64,000 nt of DNA from Streptomyces hokutonensis. Lineage in GTDB: Bacteria; Actinomycetota; Actinomycetes; Streptomycetales; Streptomycetaceae. The notes below the pieces were generated by a model. It had not been told where the DNA came from and made no database searches. It saw only the letters and a list, made by a program, of their open reading frames with translations. A program made the translations under genes and the position numbers. Location: assembly GCF_000376565.1 (NCBI RefSeq), contig NZ_BARG01000065.1, positions 39,063-103,062 of the forward strand, read 5' to 3'. Positions 39,243 through 48,561 of this stretch are shown here, piece by piece (position 1 is the stretch's first letter; every line of letters starts with the position of its first letter).

Positions 39243-40382
39243 TTGAGCCCGCAGAACCCGAGCGCACACCCGAGCCCGAGCGAGAGCGGGGCGCCGGTTC
39301 CAAGTCCCCCGCAGATCCCCGTCGTCGTCCTCGCCGGATTCCTCGGCTCCGGCAAGACGACTCTGCTCAACCACCTCCTGCACCGCAGCGGAGGCAGCCG
39401 TATCGGCGCCGTCGTCAACGACTTCGGGGCGATCGAGATCGACGCGCTCGCCGTGGCCGGCGCCCTCGGCGACTCGACCGTCTCCCTCGGCAACGGGTGC
39501 CTGTGCTGTGCCGTCGACGCCAGTGAACTCGACGTCTACCTGGAGCGGCTCGCCCACCCCTCCACCGGCATCGACGTCATCGTCATCGAGGCCAGCGGAC
39601 TCGCCGAACCGGAGGAACTGGTGCGCATGCTGCTCGCCAGCGAACACCCGGGGATCGTCTACGGCGGACTCGTCGAGGTCGTCGACGCCGCCGAGTTCGA
39701 CGACACCCGCGCGAAGCACCCCGAGATCGACCGGCATCTCTCCCTCGCCGACCTCGTCGTCGTCAACAAGCTCGACCGGGCGGCAGCCGATGCCCCGCGC
39801 GTCCTCGGACTCGTCAACTCCCTCACCGACCGGGCCGCCGTGGTGCCCGCCACCTACGGCCGCATCGACCCGGAGTTCCTCTTCGACTGCAGGCCCAGTG
39901 AGGAGCGCGTCGGGCAGCTCACCTTCGACGACCTGCACGAGCACACCGGCGACGAGCACGAGCACACCGGCCATCTGCACACCGCCTACGACAGCCTCTC
40001 CTTCGCCTCCGACGTGCCCATGGACCCGCGCGGGCTGATGGCGTTCCTGGACAGCAGGCCCGAGGGGCTCTACCGGATCAAGGGGTACGTCGACTTCGGC
40101 GCCCACGATCCCCGCAACCGGTACGCCGTGCACGCCGTAGGACGCTTCCTGCGGTTCTATCCCGAGCCCTGGGCGAGCGGGGACGCCCGGCTCACTCAGC
40201 TCGTGCTGATCGGTACGGGTCTTGAACTGGCCGCGCTCGGCAAGGAGTTGGAGGCGTGCCGGGACGGCGACGCCCCACAGGCCGACGAGCACGGCATGTG
40301 GGGCGTCCTGCGTTACGTACAGGAACCGGAGAGTCAGGAACCGGAATCCGAGCCGGAACCCGACCCGTACTCGGAACCGTAG
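39243..40382 (+). CDS. CobW/COG0523-family GTPase (metallochaperone)
   Basis: The product is 379 aa from TTG 39243, with AGAGG about 9 nt upstream; GTG 39192 is an alternative without a ribosome site. The G1/Walker A motif is GFLGSGKTTLL (about residue 33). The metal-binding GCLCC follows at about 83. G3 and G4 lie in VIEASGLAEP and VVNKLDR. A His-rich loop DLHEHTGDEHEHTGHLH (about residue 236-252) precedes the C-terminal CobW domain. Such GTPases insert or deliver metals, often zinc or cobalt. It is convergent with parC, 16 bp apart. Confidence 0.9.
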   Translation: MSPQNPSAHPSPSESGAPVPSPPQIPVVVLAGFLGSGKTTLLNHLLHRSGGSRIGAVVNDFGAIEIDALAVAGALGDSTVSLGNGCLCCAVDASELDVYLERLAHPSTGIDVIVIEASGLAEPEELVRMLLASEHPGIVYGGLVEVVDAAEFDDTRAKHPEIDRHLSLADLVVVNKLDRAAADAPRVLGLVNSLTDRAAVVPATYGRIDPEFLFDCRPSEERVGQLTFDDLHEHTGDEHEHTGHLHTAYDSLSFASDVPMDPRGLMAFLDSRPEGLYRIKGYVDFGAHDPRNRYAVHAVGRFLRFYPEPWASGDARLTQLVLIGTGLELAALGKELEACRDGDAPQADEHGMWGVLRYVQEPESQEPESEPEPDPYSEP

Positions 40383-40398
40383 GGGTCGAGGGCGCGGG

Positions 40399-42855
40399 CT
40401 ACACCGGGCCCGCCACCACCGACACCGTCTTCGGCAGGGACACGCCCGAGCCGTCGCGGCGCGGGTCCATCTCGGGGAGTTCGGCCGGGGTGCCGTCCCG
40501 TTGCGCGGCCCTGGCCGGTACGGCGCCCGCCCAGGCCAGGGACAGGCAGTCCTCGCCCTTCAGGAAGCGCTGGCAGCGGACACCGCCGGTGGCGCGGCCC
40601 TTGCGGGGGTACTGGTCGAACGGGGTCAGCTTGGCCGTCGTCTGGACGGAGTCGTCCAGCGTGCCGCGCGAGCCCGCCACCGTGAAGACGACCGCGTCCA
40701 CGGCCGGGTCGACGGCCGTGAAGGAGATGACCTTCGCGCCGTCGGTGAGCTTGATGCCCGCCATGCCGCCGGCCGGGCGGCCCTGGGGGCGCACCTGGGA
40801 GGCCTGGTAGCGCAGGAGTTGGGCGTCGTCCGTGATGAAGACGAGGTCCTCCTCGCCGGTGCGCAGTTCGATCGCGCCGACGATCCGGTCGCCGTCCTTG
40901 AGCGTGATGACCTCCAACTCCTCCTTGTTCGTGGGGTAGTCGGGGACCACGCGCTTGACGACGCCCTGCTCCGTGCCGATGGCCAGGCCCGGGGAGGACT
41001 CGTCGAGGGTCGTCAGGCAGACGACCGTCTCGCCGTCCTCCAGGGAGACGAACTCCGAGACCGGCGCGCCGCCGGAGAGGTTGGGCGCGGACGCCGTCTC
41101 CGGGAGCTGCGGGAGGTCGACGACGTTGATGCGCAGCAGGCGGCCGGTCGAGGTGACCGCGCCCAGCTCGCCGCGGGCCGTCGCCGGGACCGCCGAGACG
41201 ATCACGTCGTGCTTGACGCGCCGGGCGTCGGCGTCCTCCGGGAAGGGCTCGCCGTTCGCCGTGCGGGCCAGCAGGCCCGTCGAGGAGAGCAGCACCCGGC
41301 ACGGGTCGTCGGCGACCTGGAGCGGCACGGTGGCGTCGGGGGAGCCCGCCGACTCCAGCAGGACCGTACGCCGGTCGGTGCCGAACTTCTTTGCCACCGC
41401 GGCCAGTTCGGTCGAGACCAGCTTGCGCAGCTCGGTGTCCGACTCCAGGATGCGGGACAGCTCGGCGATCTCCGCGGTGAGGCGCTCCATCTCCGACTCC
41501 AGCTCGATCCGGTCGAACCGGGTGAGCCGGCGCAGCGGAGTGTCCAGGATGTACTGCGTCTGGATGTCCGACAGCGAGAAGCGCTCCATCAGACTCTGCT
41601 TCGCCTGCGCGGAGTTGTCGCTGGAGCGGATGATCCGGATGACCTCGTCGATGTCGACGAGCGCGGTGAGCAGACCCTCTACGAGGTGCAGGCGGTCGCG
41701 CCGCTTGGTGCGGCGGAACTCGCTGCGCCGCCGTACGACGTCGAAGCGGTGGTCGAGGTAGACCTCCAGGAGTTCCTTGAGGCCCAGGGTGAGGGGCTGG
41801 CCGTCCACCAGGGCGACGTTGTTGATGCCGAAGGACTCCTCCATCGGCGTCAGTTTGTAGAGCTGCTCCAGGACCGCTTCGGGGACGAAGCCGTTCTTGA
41901 TCTCGATGACCAGGCGCAGGCCGTGCGCGCGGTCGGTGAGGTCCTTGACGTCGGCGATGCCCTGCAGCTTCTTCGCGCCGACCAGGTCCTTGATCTTGGC
42001 GATCACCTTCTCCGGGCCCACGGAGAAGGGCAGTTCGGTGACGATCAGGCCCTTGCGGCGCGCCGTCACGTTGTCCACGGCGACGGTGGCGCGGATCTTG
42101 AAGGTGCCGCGGCCCGTCTCGTAGGCGTCCCGGATGCCGCTCAGGCCGACGATCCGGCCGCCCGTCGGCAGGTCGGGGCCGGGGACGTGGCGCATCAGGG
42201 TGTCGAGGTCCGCGTTCGGATAGCGGATCAGATGGCGGGCCGCCGCGATGACTTCGCCCAGGTTGTGCGGCGGCATGTTGGTGGCCATGCCGACGGCGAT
42301 GCCCGACGAGCCGTTCACCAGCAGGTTCGGGAAGGCGGCGGGCAGGGCCACCGGCTCCCGCTCCTGGCCGTCGTAGTTCGGGGCGAAGTCGACCGTGTCC
42401 TCGTCGATCGACTCGGTCATCAGGTTGGCGGCCTCGGACGGCCGGCACTCGGTGTACCGCATGGCGGCGGGCGGGTCGTCGTTGCCCAGCGAGCCGAAGT
42501 TGCCGTGGCCGTCGGCCAGGGGGACGCGCATGGAGAAGGGCTGCGCCATGCGCACCAGGGCGTCGTAGATCGACGCGTCGCCGTGCGGGTGCAGCTTGCC
42601 CATGACGTCGCCGACGACACGCGCGCACTTCACATAGCCGCGGTCGGGGCGCAGGCCCATCTCGTCCATCTGGTAGACGATCCGGCGGTGGACCGGCTTC
42701 AGGCCGTCCCGGGCGTCCGGCAGGGCGCGGGAGTAGATGACCGAGTACGCGTACTCAAGGTAGGAGCCCTGCATCTCGTCGACGACGTCGATGTCGAGGA
42801 TCCGCTCCTCGAACGAGTCGTCGGGCGGCGGGGTCTTCGTGCTGCGGCGGGCCAT
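40399..42855 (-). CDS. parC: DNA topoisomerase IV subunit A (ParC)
   Basis: The product is 818 aa from ATG 42855, with GAGGAG about 9 nt upstream. It is the DNA cleavage/ligation subunit. Residues 30-480 hold the breakage-reunion domain: SRALPDARDGLKPVHRRIVYQM, KCARVVGDVMGKLHPHGDASIYDALVRMAQ, and the active-site Tyr in PPAAMRYTECRPSEAA (about 132). The C-terminal DNA-wrapping beta-pinwheel covers about 500-800 (repeated blades such as LRINVVDLPQLPE, VVKRVVPDYPTNKEELEVITL, GVRCQRFLKGEDCLSLAWAG). It works with ParE encoded at 20889-23009. Confidence 0.92.
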   Translation of the reverse strand: MARRSTKTPPPDDSFEERILDIDVVDEMQGSYLEYAYSVIYSRALPDARDGLKPVHRRIVYQMDEMGLRPDRGYVKCARVVGDVMGKLHPHGDASIYDALVRMAQPFSMRVPLADGHGNFGSLGNDDPPAAMRYTECRPSEAANLMTESIDEDTVDFAPNYDGQEREPVALPAAFPNLLVNGSSGIAVGMATNMPPHNLGEVIAAARHLIRYPNADLDTLMRHVPGPDLPTGGRIVGLSGIRDAYETGRGTFKIRATVAVDNVTARRKGLIVTELPFSVGPEKVIAKIKDLVGAKKLQGIADVKDLTDRAHGLRLVIEIKNGFVPEAVLEQLYKLTPMEESFGINNVALVDGQPLTLGLKELLEVYLDHRFDVVRRRSEFRRTKRRDRLHLVEGLLTALVDIDEVIRIIRSSDNSAQAKQSLMERFSLSDIQTQYILDTPLRRLTRFDRIELESEMERLTAEIAELSRILESDTELRKLVSTELAAVAKKFGTDRRTVLLESAGSPDATVPLQVADDPCRVLLSSTGLLARTANGEPFPEDADARRVKHDVIVSAVPATARGELGAVTSTGRLLRINVVDLPQLPETASAPNLSGGAPVSEFVSLEDGETVVCLTTLDESSPGLAIGTEQGVVKRVVPDYPTNKEELEVITLKDGDRIVGAIELRTGEEDLVFITDDAQLLRYQASQVRPQGRPAGGMAGIKLTDGAKVISFTAVDPAVDAVVFTVAGSRGTLDDSVQTTAKLTPFDQYPRKGRATGGVRCQRFLKGEDCLSLAWAGAVPARAAQRDGTPAELPEMDPRRDGSGVSLPKTVSVVAGPV

Positions 42856-43182
42856 CGCTGCCGGCTCCTCTTTTCTGGTCGCTCGCCTGGGGGTCGCTCC
42901 CCTTCGGCTCACTCTTGCTGAAGCGTGAACGGGGTCTTGACGTGAACCATTGTGGACCGCGGCACTGACAACGCGGACCAGGACCCGGCGTTGGCCGCTC
43001 GGCTCCGTCACCGACGGCTGCCGCGTGGGTCCACGTGTGCGACTGCCCGCAGGCTACGCGATCTCGCTCTCGGCGTACGTCCGCCGGGAACTTCGCCGAC
43101 GGTCCGCACGCTTGCATACAGTGGCGGGACGAGCAGGATTTCTGCGGTTCCAGCCAGAGAATCCGCGATCGAAGGGACGTAC
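42856..43182. other. Divergent promoter region parC / M16 peptidases
   Basis: This is 327 bp between divergent genes. TACAGT at 43117-43122 is a reasonable -10 for the peptidase operon, but its -35 is not evident. GAAGGGA at 43171-43177 is the ribosome-binding site. No gene is supported here. Confidence 0.4.
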
Positions 43183-44559
43183 ATGCCCATGGGTCACACG
43201 GCCACCGCCGAGGCAGGGTCCGGCGGTCTGACAGCGACCGAACACCGTTTGGCCAACGGTCTGCGCGTGGTGCTCTCCGAGGACCACCTGACCCCGGTCG
43301 CGGCGGTGTGCCTCTGGTACGACGTCGGTTCCCGCCACGAGGTCAAGGGGCGTACCGGCCTGGCTCACCTCTTCGAGCACCTGATGTTCCAGGGCTCCGG
43401 ACAGGTGAAGGGCAACGGGCACTTCGAACTGGTGCAGGGCGCGGGCGGTTCGCTCAACGGCACCACCAGTTTCGAACGCACCAACTACTTCGAGACCATG
43501 CCCACCCACCAGTTGGAGCTCGCCCTCTGGCTGGAGGCCGACCGCATGGGCTCCCTGCTCGCCGCCCTCGACGAGGAGTCGATGGAGAACCAGCGGGACG
43601 TCGTCAAGAACGAGCGCCGCCAGCGCTACGACAACGTGCCCTACGGGACGGCGTTCGAGAAGCTGACCGCCCTCGCGTACCCGGAGGGCCACCCCTACCA
43701 CCACACGCCCATCGGCTCGATGGCCGACCTGGACGCGGCCACCCTGGAGGACGCGCGCGCGTTCTTCCGCACCTACTACGCGCCCAACAACGCGGTCCTC
43801 TCCGTGGTCGGCGACATCGACCCCGAGCAGACGCTCGCCTGGATCGAGAAGTACTTCGGGTCCATCGCCTCGCACGACGGCAAGCCCGCGCCCCGTGACG
43901 GCGCACTGCCCGACACGATGGGCGGCGAGCTGCGCGAGATCGTCGAGGAGGAGGTTCCGGCGCGCGCCCTGATGTGCGCCTACCGGCTCCCGGAGGACGG
44001 CACGCGCGCGTCCGACGCGGCCGACCTCGCCCTCACCATCCTGGGCGGCGGCGAGTCCTCGCTCCTCTACAACCGCCTCGTACGACGCGACCGTACGGCC
44101 GTCGCCGCAGGCTTCGGGCTGCTGCGGCTGGCCGGAGCGCCCTCCCTGGGGTGGCTGGACGTCAAGACGTCCGGTGACGTCGAGGTGCCCGTCATCGAGG
44201 CCGCCATCGACGAGGAGCTCGCCCGGTTCGCCGCGGAGGGCCCCACGGCCGAGGAAATGGAGCGCGCCCAGGCCCAGTTGGAGCGCGAGTGGCTGGACCG
44301 GCTGGGCACGGTCGCGGGCCGCGCGGACGAACTGTGCCGCTTCGCCGTCCTGTTCGGCGACCCGCAGCTCGCCCTGACCGCCGTACAGCGCGTCCTGGAC
44401 GTGACGGCGGAGGAGGTCCAGGAGGTCGCCAAGGCGCGCCTGCGGCCCGACAACCGCGCGGTGCTCGTCTACGAGCCGATCGCGGACGAGGATGCCGGCG
44501 ACGACGCCGGCGAAGCAGCGGCCGAGGCCGGCGACGAGAACGAGGAGGCGGCCAAGTGA
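43183..44559 (+). CDS. M16-family zinc metallopeptidase, catalytic subunit
   Basis: The product is 458 aa from ATG 43183 (ATG 43189 possible). It is a pitrilysin/processing-peptidase-beta-like protein. The inverted zinc motif HxxEH is present in GLAHLFEHLMFQGS (about residue 61-74). The distal glutamate is in ESMENQRDVVKNERRQRYDN (about 145). The C-terminal half has the second M16 domain (YRLPEDGTRASDAADLALTILGGGESSLLYNRLVRRDRT). There is no signal peptide, so it is intracellular. It overlaps the next gene by 4 bp. Confidence 0.92.
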   Translation: MPMGHTATAEAGSGGLTATEHRLANGLRVVLSEDHLTPVAAVCLWYDVGSRHEVKGRTGLAHLFEHLMFQGSGQVKGNGHFELVQGAGGSLNGTTSFERTNYFETMPTHQLELALWLEADRMGSLLAALDEESMENQRDVVKNERRQRYDNVPYGTAFEKLTALAYPEGHPYHHTPIGSMADLDAATLEDARAFFRTYYAPNNAVLSVVGDIDPEQTLAWIEKYFGSIASHDGKPAPRDGALPDTMGGELREIVEEEVPARALMCAYRLPEDGTRASDAADLALTILGGGESSLLYNRLVRRDRTAVAAGFGLLRLAGAPSLGWLDVKTSGDVEVPVIEAAIDEELARFAAEGPTAEEMERAQAQLEREWLDRLGTVAGRADELCRFAVLFGDPQLALTAVQRVLDVTAEEVQEVAKARLRPDNRAVLVYEPIADEDAGDDAGEAAAEAGDENEEAAK

Positions 44560-45944
44560 CCGAGCTCGCCACGATGGAATTCCACCCGCAGCCCCAGGCG
44601 GGCGAAGCCCGGCCGTGGGCCTTCCCGGCGCCCGAGCGCGGGACGCTCGGCAACGGCCTGACGGTTCTGCGCTGCCACCGCCCGGGCCAGCAGGTCGTCG
44701 CCGTCGAGGTGCTCCTCGACGCGCCCCTGGAGGCCGAACCGGCCGGCCTGGACGGTGTCGCCACGATCACCGCGCGTGCCTTCTCCGAGGGCACCGACAA
44801 GCACTCCGCCGAGGAGTTCGCCGCCGAGCTGGAGCGCTCCGGCGCCACCCTCGACGCGCACGCCGACCACCCCGGGCTGCGCCTGAGCCTGGAGGTCCCG
44901 GCCTCGCGCCTGGCCAAGGGCCTCGGCCTGCTGTCGGACGCCCTCAGGGCACCCGCCTTCGCCGACAGCGAGGTCGAGCGGCTGGTCCGCAACCGCCTCG
45001 ACGAGATCCCGCACGAGACGGCCAACCCCTCCCGCCGCGCGGCCAAGGAGCTCTCCAAGGAGCTGTTCCCGGCGAGCTCGCGCATGTCGCGCCCGCGCCA
45101 GGGCACCGAGGAGACCGTCCAGAAGATCGACTCCGGGGCCGTACGCGCCTTCTACGACCGGCACGTCCGCCCCGCGACCGCCACCGTCGTGGTCGTCGGC
45201 GACCTCACCGGCATCGACCTGGACGCGCTGCTCGCCGAGACCCTGGGCTCGTGGACCGGCTCCACCGCCCAGCCGCGCCCCGTGCCGCCGGTGACCGCCG
45301 ACGACACCGGGCGGGTCGTGATCGTGCACCGGCCCGGCGCCGTCCAGACGCAGCTGCTCATCGGCCGCGTCGGAGCCGACCGGCACGACCGTGTGTGGCC
45401 CGCGCAGGTGCTCGGTACGTACTGCCTCGGCGGCACCCTCACCTCCCGCCTGGACCGCGTCCTGCGCGAGGAGAAGGGCTACACCTACGGTGTGCGGGCG
45501 TTCGGCCAGGTGCTGCGTTCGGCACCCGACGGCACCGGCGTCTCGATGCTGGCGATCAGCGGCTCCGTGGACACCCCGAACACGGGTCCGGCCCTGGACG
45601 ACCTGTGGACGGTGCTCCGCAAGCTCGCCGAGGGCGGACTCACCGACGCCGAGCGGGACATCGCCGTGCAGAACCTCGTCGGCGTGGCGCCACTCAAGTA
45701 CGAGACCGCCGCGGCCGTCGCGAGCACGCTGGCCGACCAGGTCGAGCAGCACCTGCCCGACGACTACCAGGCGACGCTGTACCGGCAGCTCGCCGCGACC
45801 GGCACCGTGGAGGCCACCGCGGCGGTCGTCAACGCCTTCCCGGTGGACCGTCTGGTGACGATCCTCGTCGGCGACGCGGAGCAGATCAAGGAGCCCGTCG
45901 AGGCCCTCGGTATCGGCGAAGTGACCGTCGTTCCGGCGGAGTAG
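44556..45944 (+). CDS. M16-family peptidase-like protein, non-catalytic partner
   Basis: The product is 462 aa from GTG 44556. The two M16 domains are complete (LGNGLTVLRCHRPGQQVVAVEVLLDAP; FCLGGTLTSRL-type region as YCLGGTLTSRLDRVLREEKGYTYGVRAF). The place of HxxEH is taken by GVATITARAFSEGT, with no zinc ligands. It therefore resembles the alpha, substrate-binding subunit of processing peptidases. Translational coupling to the catalytic subunit supports a heterodimer. Confidence 0.9.
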   Translation: MTELATMEFHPQPQAGEARPWAFPAPERGTLGNGLTVLRCHRPGQQVVAVEVLLDAPLEAEPAGLDGVATITARAFSEGTDKHSAEEFAAELERSGATLDAHADHPGLRLSLEVPASRLAKGLGLLSDALRAPAFADSEVERLVRNRLDEIPHETANPSRRAAKELSKELFPASSRMSRPRQGTEETVQKIDSGAVRAFYDRHVRPATATVVVVGDLTGIDLDALLAETLGSWTGSTAQPRPVPPVTADDTGRVVIVHRPGAVQTQLLIGRVGADRHDRVWPAQVLGTYCLGGTLTSRLDRVLREEKGYTYGVRAFGQVLRSAPDGTGVSMLAISGSVDTPNTGPALDDLWTVLRKLAEGGLTDAERDIAVQNLVGVAPLKYETAAAVASTLADQVEQHLPDDYQATLYRQLAATGTVEATAAVVNAFPVDRLVTILVGDAEQIKEPVEALGIGEVTVVPAE

Positions 45945-45968
45945 ACGCAACGGCGGCACGCGCGTGTG

Positions 45969-46004
45969 GGGAGCCCTGATGACTGAACGGTCGTCAGGGC
46001 TCCC
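45969..46004 (+). terminator. Terminator of the M16 operon
   Basis: GGGAGCCCTGA and TCAGGGCTCCC form an 11-bp stem, extended by four further pairs with wobbles. It is followed by CTATTGT. Confidence 0.8.
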
Positions 46005-46152
46005 TATTGTCCGAATTGGGGGAGAGGTTGCCTGTCTGCCCTGTGGCATGCGCTACAAAAACCGTGATCCGTTTGGGGATTGAAAGTGGCCCCCCTTAGC
46101 GTCGGTCCGGCTGTCCGTCAGGCACCGCGCCGCACTCGCGGCACCGGACAGT

Positions 46153-46305
46153 CATCGCCGAGTCCCCGTACGGCGCGAGCCAGGGGAGCCGGGGACCCAC
46201 ATGAGTCCCTGGGGTGAATCGGACGCCCGCGCGTGTGGCGGGGGAGTCCGTAGGAGACCTTCCTGCTCCGAACCCGTCAGCTAACCCGGTAGGCGAGAAG
46301 GAAGG
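46153..46305 (+). ncRNA. Cyclic di-AMP (ydaO-yuaA) riboswitch
   Basis: The leader of the M23 peptidase gene contains the conserved ydaO core in order: GCCGAGTCCCCGTACGGCG, GGGGAGCCGGGGACCCA (about 46193-46209), GGGGTGAATCGGACGC (46211-46226), GGGGAGTCCGTAGGAGACC (46241-46259), then TGCTCCGAACCCGTCAGCT and AACCCGGTAGGCGAGAAGG (to about 46301). In Streptomyces this class senses c-di-AMP and controls cell-wall lytic enzymes, usually turning expression off when ligand is bound. Confidence 0.93.
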
Positions 46306-46322
46306 AAAGGACCAGCCACTTC

Positions 46323-47078
46323 ATGGCGTTCACCCGCGCCACCGGGAAGCACCGTCGCCCGAGCCGGACCCACCGCACCACCGTTCGCGCCGCGAGTGTC
46401 GCGGCTCTCGCCACCTCCGGCGTCGTAGGCACCCTGGCCGCCGCCCCGGCGTTCGCCGCGGAGCCCACCCCCGAACAGACCGGCCTCACCCCTGTCGTCG
46501 CCATGGGCGATGCCGTGGCCGAGAAGATCGACGCCCAGGCCGTCGCCCAGCAGCAGGCCGCCGCCGAGACGCTGGCCGAGGAGACCGCCCGCGCCAAGGC
46601 CGCCGCCCAGGCCGAGGCGGCCCGCGAGGCCCAGGCGCGCGCCGCCCGCGAGGCCGAGCGCAAGAGGCTCAACACCTTCGTCGCGCCGGTCGCCAACTCC
46701 TATGTGTCCACCGGCTACAAGACCGGCGGCTCCCTGTGGTCCTCCGGCGCCCACACGGGCATCGACTTCCACGCCTCGACCGGCACCAGCGTCCACGCGG
46801 TGGGCTCCGGCACCGTCGTCGAGGCAGGCTGGGGCGGCTCGTACGGCAACGAGGTCGTGATCAGGATGGCCGACGGCATGTACACCATGTACGGCCACCT
46901 GTCGTCCATCGGCGTCTCCGTCGGCCAGAAGGTCACCCCGGGCCAGCAGATCGGCCTCTCCGGGGCGACCGGCAACGTCACCGGACCGCACCTCCACTTC
47001 GAGGCCCGCACCACCGCCGAGTACGGCTCCGACGTCGACCCCGTCGCCTACCTCCGCAAGCACGGCGTCAACGTCTGA
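46323..47078 (+). CDS. Secreted M23-family cell-wall peptidase
   Basis: The product is 251 aa. It has a long Arg/Lys-rich signal peptide (to about AAAPAFAAEP, residue 42). A coiled-coil segment follows (residues 65-115; VAQQQAAAETLAEETARAKAAAQAEAAREAQARAAREAERKRL), then a C-terminal LytM domain with zinc/catalytic motifs GAHTGIDFHAS (HxxxD), GHLSSI and GPHLHFEART (HxH). It cleaves peptidoglycan cross-links and is likely to act in growth or germination. It is controlled by the c-di-AMP riboswitch immediately upstream. Confidence 0.93.
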   Translation: MAFTRATGKHRRPSRTHRTTVRAASVAALATSGVVGTLAAAPAFAAEPTPEQTGLTPVVAMGDAVAEKIDAQAVAQQQAAAETLAEETARAKAAAQAEAAREAQARAAREAERKRLNTFVAPVANSYVSTGYKTGGSLWSSGAHTGIDFHASTGTSVHAVGSGTVVEAGWGGSYGNEVVIRMADGMYTMYGHLSSIGVSVGQKVTPGQQIGLSGATGNVTGPHLHFEARTTAEYGSDVDPVAYLRKHGVNV

Positions 47079-47101
47079 CGACGCACCACCGCACTTCCCG
47101 G

Positions 47102-47125
47102 AGCCCCGGCCCGTCGGCCGGGGCT
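47102..47125 (+). terminator. Terminator of the M23 peptidase gene
   Basis: A perfect 10-bp stem (AGCCCCGGCC/GGCCGGGGCT) with a 4-nt loop is followed by TTTCGG. Confidence 0.85.
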
Positions 47126-47265
47126 TTCGGCGTTTCCGGACCCCTCCTGTCCAAAAAATATCCATGGATTCCGGTCCGCCATCGGAAATTCCCGCTGATT
47201 GCAATAGAGTCACGGAACACACGTCAATCGTCGACGTTTCACGGGGATTAAGGCGGAGGTCGGAC

Positions 47266-47961
47266 ATGCGTATTCCGGCGCACTCGGTATGCACGGCGAT
47301 CCGGGACGACATCGTCGCCGGTGTCTACGAGCGCGGCGGCCGGCTCACGGAGGAACTCCTCGCGCGCCGGTACGGCGTCTCGCGCGTCCCCGTGCGGGAG
47401 GCCCTGCGCACGCTGGAGGCGGAGGGGTTCGTGGTGACCCGGCGGCACGCGGGCGCGTGCGTCGCGGAACCGACCGAGCAGGAGGCCGCCGACCTGCTGG
47501 AGATGCGGATGCTGCTGGAGCCGCTCGGCGCCTCACGGGCCGCCCAGCGGCGCACCGAGGCCCACCTCAAGGTGCTGCGCGGCCTCGTCAGGCTGGGCCA
47601 GGAGCGCGCCAGGAGGGGCAACAGCGAGGATCTGCGCTCCCTGGGCAGCTGGTTCCACGAGACGCTGGCCCAGGCCTCCGGAAGCCCCGCCCTGACCTCG
47701 ATGCTGACCCAGCTGCGGCACAAGATCGCGTGGATGTACGCGGTGGAGGCGCCGGCCAACCCCGTGGAGTCCTGGGCGGAGCACGGGGCCATCGTGGACG
47801 CCGTGGCGCGCGGCGACGCCGAGCGCGCGCGGGCGATCACGGCCCTGCACACCGAGCGCGCGGGCACCGCGCACCGGCTGCGCTTTCCCGGCGGCGCGAA
47901 CGGCACGGACCGTGTGAGGACTTCGCAACCTCCCGTAAACATGTCGGGCCTCCGGCATTAA
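47266..47961 (+). CDS. GntR-family transcriptional regulator (FCD type)
   Basis: The product is 231 aa from ATG 47266, with GGAGG 6 nt upstream. The N-terminal winged helix is VCTAIRDDIVAGVYERGGRLTEELLARRYGVSRVPVREALRTLEAEGFVVTRRHAGACVAEPT (residues 8-72). A helical FCD ligand domain follows (LLEPLGASRAAQRRT, WFHETLAQASGSPALTSML, EHGAIVDAVARGDAERARAI). Targets and ligand are unknown. It is convergent with ptsH, with a shared terminator. Confidence 0.9.
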   Translation: MRIPAHSVCTAIRDDIVAGVYERGGRLTEELLARRYGVSRVPVREALRTLEAEGFVVTRRHAGACVAEPTEQEAADLLEMRMLLEPLGASRAAQRRTEAHLKVLRGLVRLGQERARRGNSEDLRSLGSWFHETLAQASGSPALTSMLTQLRHKIAWMYAVEAPANPVESWAEHGAIVDAVARGDAERARAITALHTERAGTAHRLRFPGGANGTDRVRTSQPPVNMSGLRH

Positions 47962-48030
47962 CAAGGGCGCCGTATACAAAGAGGGGATAATTCGCGGGGG
48001 ATTATTTCTGCTGCCCGCAAGTGGAATTGC

Positions 48031-48064
48031 GAAGGGCTCGCCCGGTAATTCGGGCGAGCCCTTC
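48031..48064. terminator. Bidirectional terminator between gntR-type gene and ptsH
   Basis: A perfect 14-bp stem (GAAGGGCTCGCCCG and its complement) has a 6-nt loop, centred between the convergent genes. Confidence 0.85.
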
Positions 48065-48122
48065 GAGGTTGCGGCACATCGGTTTTGCGGCGAAATCACC
48101 GCAACCATCAATTGCGGGTTGT

Positions 48123-48404
48123 TCAGACGGTCTCGGGGAGTTCCTCGAGACCCTCAGCGACCAGCTTCGCCAGCCGGTCGAGGGCCGCGTCCGCGCCCTC
48201 GGCGTCCGACGCGAGGACGATCTCCTCGCCGCCCTGGGCGCCCAGGCCCAGGACCGCGAGCATGGAGGCCGCGTTGACGGGGTTGCCGTCGGCCTTGGCG
48301 ATCGTCACGGGGATACCTGCGGCCGTGGTGGCCCGGACGAAGATGGAGGCGGGACGGGCGTGAAGGCCCTCCGCCCAGCCGACGTTGACGCGGCGCTCAG
48401 CCAT
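48123..48404 (-). CDS. ptsH: Phosphocarrier protein HPr
   Basis: The product is 93 aa, the normal size. The active-site histidine lies in GLHARPAS (H16). The central NAASMLAVLGLGAQGGEEIVLAS (about residues 44-66) occupies the regulatory-serine region. It transfers phosphate from enzyme I to sugar-specific EIIA in the PTS. ATG is preceded by AAGGGCAG. It stands alone, without ptsI or crr, as in S. coelicolor. Confidence 0.95.
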   Translation of the reverse strand: MAERRVNVGWAEGLHARPASIFVRATTAAGIPVTIAKADGNPVNAASMLAVLGLGAQGGEEIVLASDAEGADAALDRLAKLVAEGLEELPETV

Positions 48405-48561
48405 GTGATGCTGCCCTTCAGAGTCTCAGGGTTGTCTAGACCAGTTTCCCACACGTGAAGCGAGCCCGGAGCGGCCTCGCGGACCGTCCGGAAAGGGGTG
48501 TCGGACCGCGGCCTCGGCCCCACTTCCCCTCGCTGCTTTCCCCACAGACTGCCTCGCGCCG

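Noticed and set aside
40222..42921. An 899-codon plus-strand frame opposite parC
   Set aside because: It is a shadow of parC; no recognisable domain and an unnatural composition.
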